A DNA stretch of 64,000 bases from an uncultured Bacilli bacterium (lineage in GTDB: Bacteria > Bacillota_I > Bacilli_A > RF39 > UBA660). The notes under the pieces are model-generated. The model was given only the letters and a program-made list of their open reading frames with translations. It ran no database searches and was not told the DNA's origin. Each line of letters starts with the position of its first letter. Within the stretch, counting starts at the first letter, position 1. Shown here in pieces: positions 62,922 through 64,000 of this stretch. Location: contig CAKPBJ010000001.1 in NCBI GenBank assembly GCA_934140575.1, forward strand, positions 186,001-250,000. The letters run 5' to 3'. Both the position numbers and the translations under genes were made by a program.

Positions 62922-64000
62922 GTGCGTGAATTTAAGGAAATTTTTGAAGAATTAGGTTATACGTTCCCTAGTGCAGATGTTTTAGAAGACGTTTATACCT
63001 TTTATAGATATTATAATAATGAAGCAAATAAAGGTGTATCAGCAATTTTATTAGAAGGAGATCCAGGTTGTGGTAAAACTTTTTTATCTGAGGTATTTCA
63101 ACAATATTTAGGAAAAGATACAGAATATATTTATACACAATGTGTTGAAGAGACTAATAGTGATAAGTTAATTGCTACTTACAACGTTCCTGCTATTGTT
63201 AAAGGAGACTCTGATAAGGCTATTGCTGAAGGTATTCTTACTCATGCAATAATGCTTGCTAATGCTGGTAAAAAAGTAGTACTAACAGTTGATGAGTTAG
63301 ATAAAGCAAGAGAACAACTTGATTCATACTTCTTAGATTTTTTACAAAATGGTAAGATAGAAACAGCAGATAATAAAATTTTATCTTTAACTGAGGAAGG
63401 AAGAAAAAATCTTTATGCAATATTTGCTAAGAATAATGAAAGAGATTTACTAGATGCCTTACTTAGAAGATGTTCTGTAATTAAATTACCACCTATGCCA
63501 CCAGTTTTAGCTTATAAAACTTTACTTAGAAAATTTGAAAATAATAAGCATGATCCAAAATTTTTAAAATTTATTTGTAAAGTATATGAAGCAATATATA
63601 ATGAACAAATGAATAGTAATGAAGAATTACTTAATAGACTACCTGCTCTACAAGAATTAATTTCAGCAATAAGTAGTGATTATGAATTATATTTAGATGG
63701 AATAAGTAGTACTAGAAGAATTAAAAGTTTAATTAGAAAACTTGGAAAAGATGATAATAGTCGTGAAATAATTACAGATATTCTTACTAAAAAGTTTAAA
63801 TATCAAAATAAAGAAAGTAATTATACTAATGAGACACTTAACTTTGATATCGATGATTCAAATGACTATATGAATACAAGAGATAAAGAAAGTTTAGTTG
63901 ATCAGTATATAGAAAAGAAAGATAATGGTGAATATATCTTTGAAGAAGATGAAATGGAAGACCCGATGAAAGATATTGCTAATATTCTTGATAATATGAA
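62922..64000 (+). CDS. MoxR-like AAA+ ATPase (partial, runs off the end)
   Basis: About 359 codons are visible. Walker A GDPGCGKT (46-53), Walker B VVLTVDELDK (D124, E125), Arg pair LLRRC near 182, and a helical lid follow, the MoxR/AAA pattern of ATPases that often pair with a downstream VWA-domain protein as a metal or protein maturation chaperone. The partner gene lies beyond the window. The GTG start is six bases from AAGGAGG. An acidic stretch near the visible C-terminus (YIFEEDEMED) may be a linker. The end of the gene is unseen. Confidence 0.78.
   Translation, partial: MREFKEIFEELGYTFPSADVLEDVYTFYRYYNNEANKGVSAILLEGDPGCGKTFLSEVFQQYLGKDTEYIYTQCVEETNSDKLIATYNVPAIVKGDSDKAIAEGILTHAIMLANAGKKVVLTVDELDKAREQLDSYFLDFLQNGKIETADNKILSLTEEGRKNLYAIFAKNNERDLLDALLRRCSVIKLPPMPPVLAYKTLLRKFENNKHDPKFLKFICKVYEAIYNEQMNSNEELLNRLPALQELISAISSDYELYLDGISSTRRIKSLIRKLGKDDNSREIITDILTKKFKYQNKESNYTNETLNFDIDDSNDYMNTRDKESLVDQYIEKKDNGEYIFEEDEMEDPMKDIANILDNM

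Overview
The window looks like chromosomal DNA from a very AT-rich, gut-type member of the Bacillota/Bacilli, close to Mollicutes-like lineages such as RF39 or Erysipelotrichia relatives. This placement is an inference from gene content. Evidence for it: strong Gram-positive Shine-Dalgarno sites (AAGGAGG type), U-rich intrinsic terminators, a CIRCE operator, a glmS ribozyme, peptidoglycan genes (ddl, murF), lspA, cotJ-type coat genes, and CCA-encoding tRNA genes. UGA acts as a stop codon (for example at the ends of the genes at 14939 and 15636), so this is not a code-4 Mycoplasma.

Layout. 1-10100: start of a probable glucose-6-phosphate isomerase, a degenerate exonuclease-like protein, a 2540-residue cyclic beta-glucan synthase-like enzyme (GT84 + glycoamylase-like + GH94), a WXG100-like gene pair, and tRNAs Ser, Glu, Asn, Ile and Lys. 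10100-14640: cell-wall cluster (alpha/beta hydrolase, membrane-anchored MurF, Ddl) and an anchored protein of unknown function. 14900-19400: accessory island with an LRR-like protein, a cytoplasmic transglutaminase-like protein, a decayed Mob/Pre relaxase, and tRNA-Gly/tRNA-Cys. 19400-24720: anchored and cytosolic housekeeping or unknown genes (PH-like, thioredoxin-like, ABC-F, kinase-like, membrane protein). 24734-25368: a roughly 600-nt, highly structured noncoding RNA with its own promoter and terminator; this is the most interesting element. 25480-32500: secreted metallopeptidase, glucosaminidase, sirtuin, Rpn nuclease, ABC exporter and membrane proteins. 32600-38400: HrcA/CIRCE-regulated ClpB, unknown proteins, a nucleotidyltransferase and a DUF5662 protein. 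38680-43130: CotJ Mn-catalase operon, tRNA-His, an XRE relic, a GGDEF protein, an HTH-membrane protein and a 52-residue membrane peptide. 43170-50600: glmS with its ribozyme, zinc-ribbon protein, ClpC-like AAA, Mn-type CDF, GNAT/P-loop fusion, DUF402, GNAT. 50650-56650: polyprenyl synthase, a gene with an A8 frameshift, lspA, dnaE, and divergent rpmB. 56700-64000: zinc-ribbon protein, typA, M48 peptidase, a HAD phosphatase with an apparent AUA start, a small ORF and a MoxR-like AAA running off the end.

Most genes lie on the minus strand in short operons separated by clear hairpin terminators. The main themes are cell-envelope synthesis (glmS, murF, ddl, lspA, polyprenyl synthase, glucan synthase), protein quality control (ClpB, AAA, M48) and manganese handling (CotJC, CDF).
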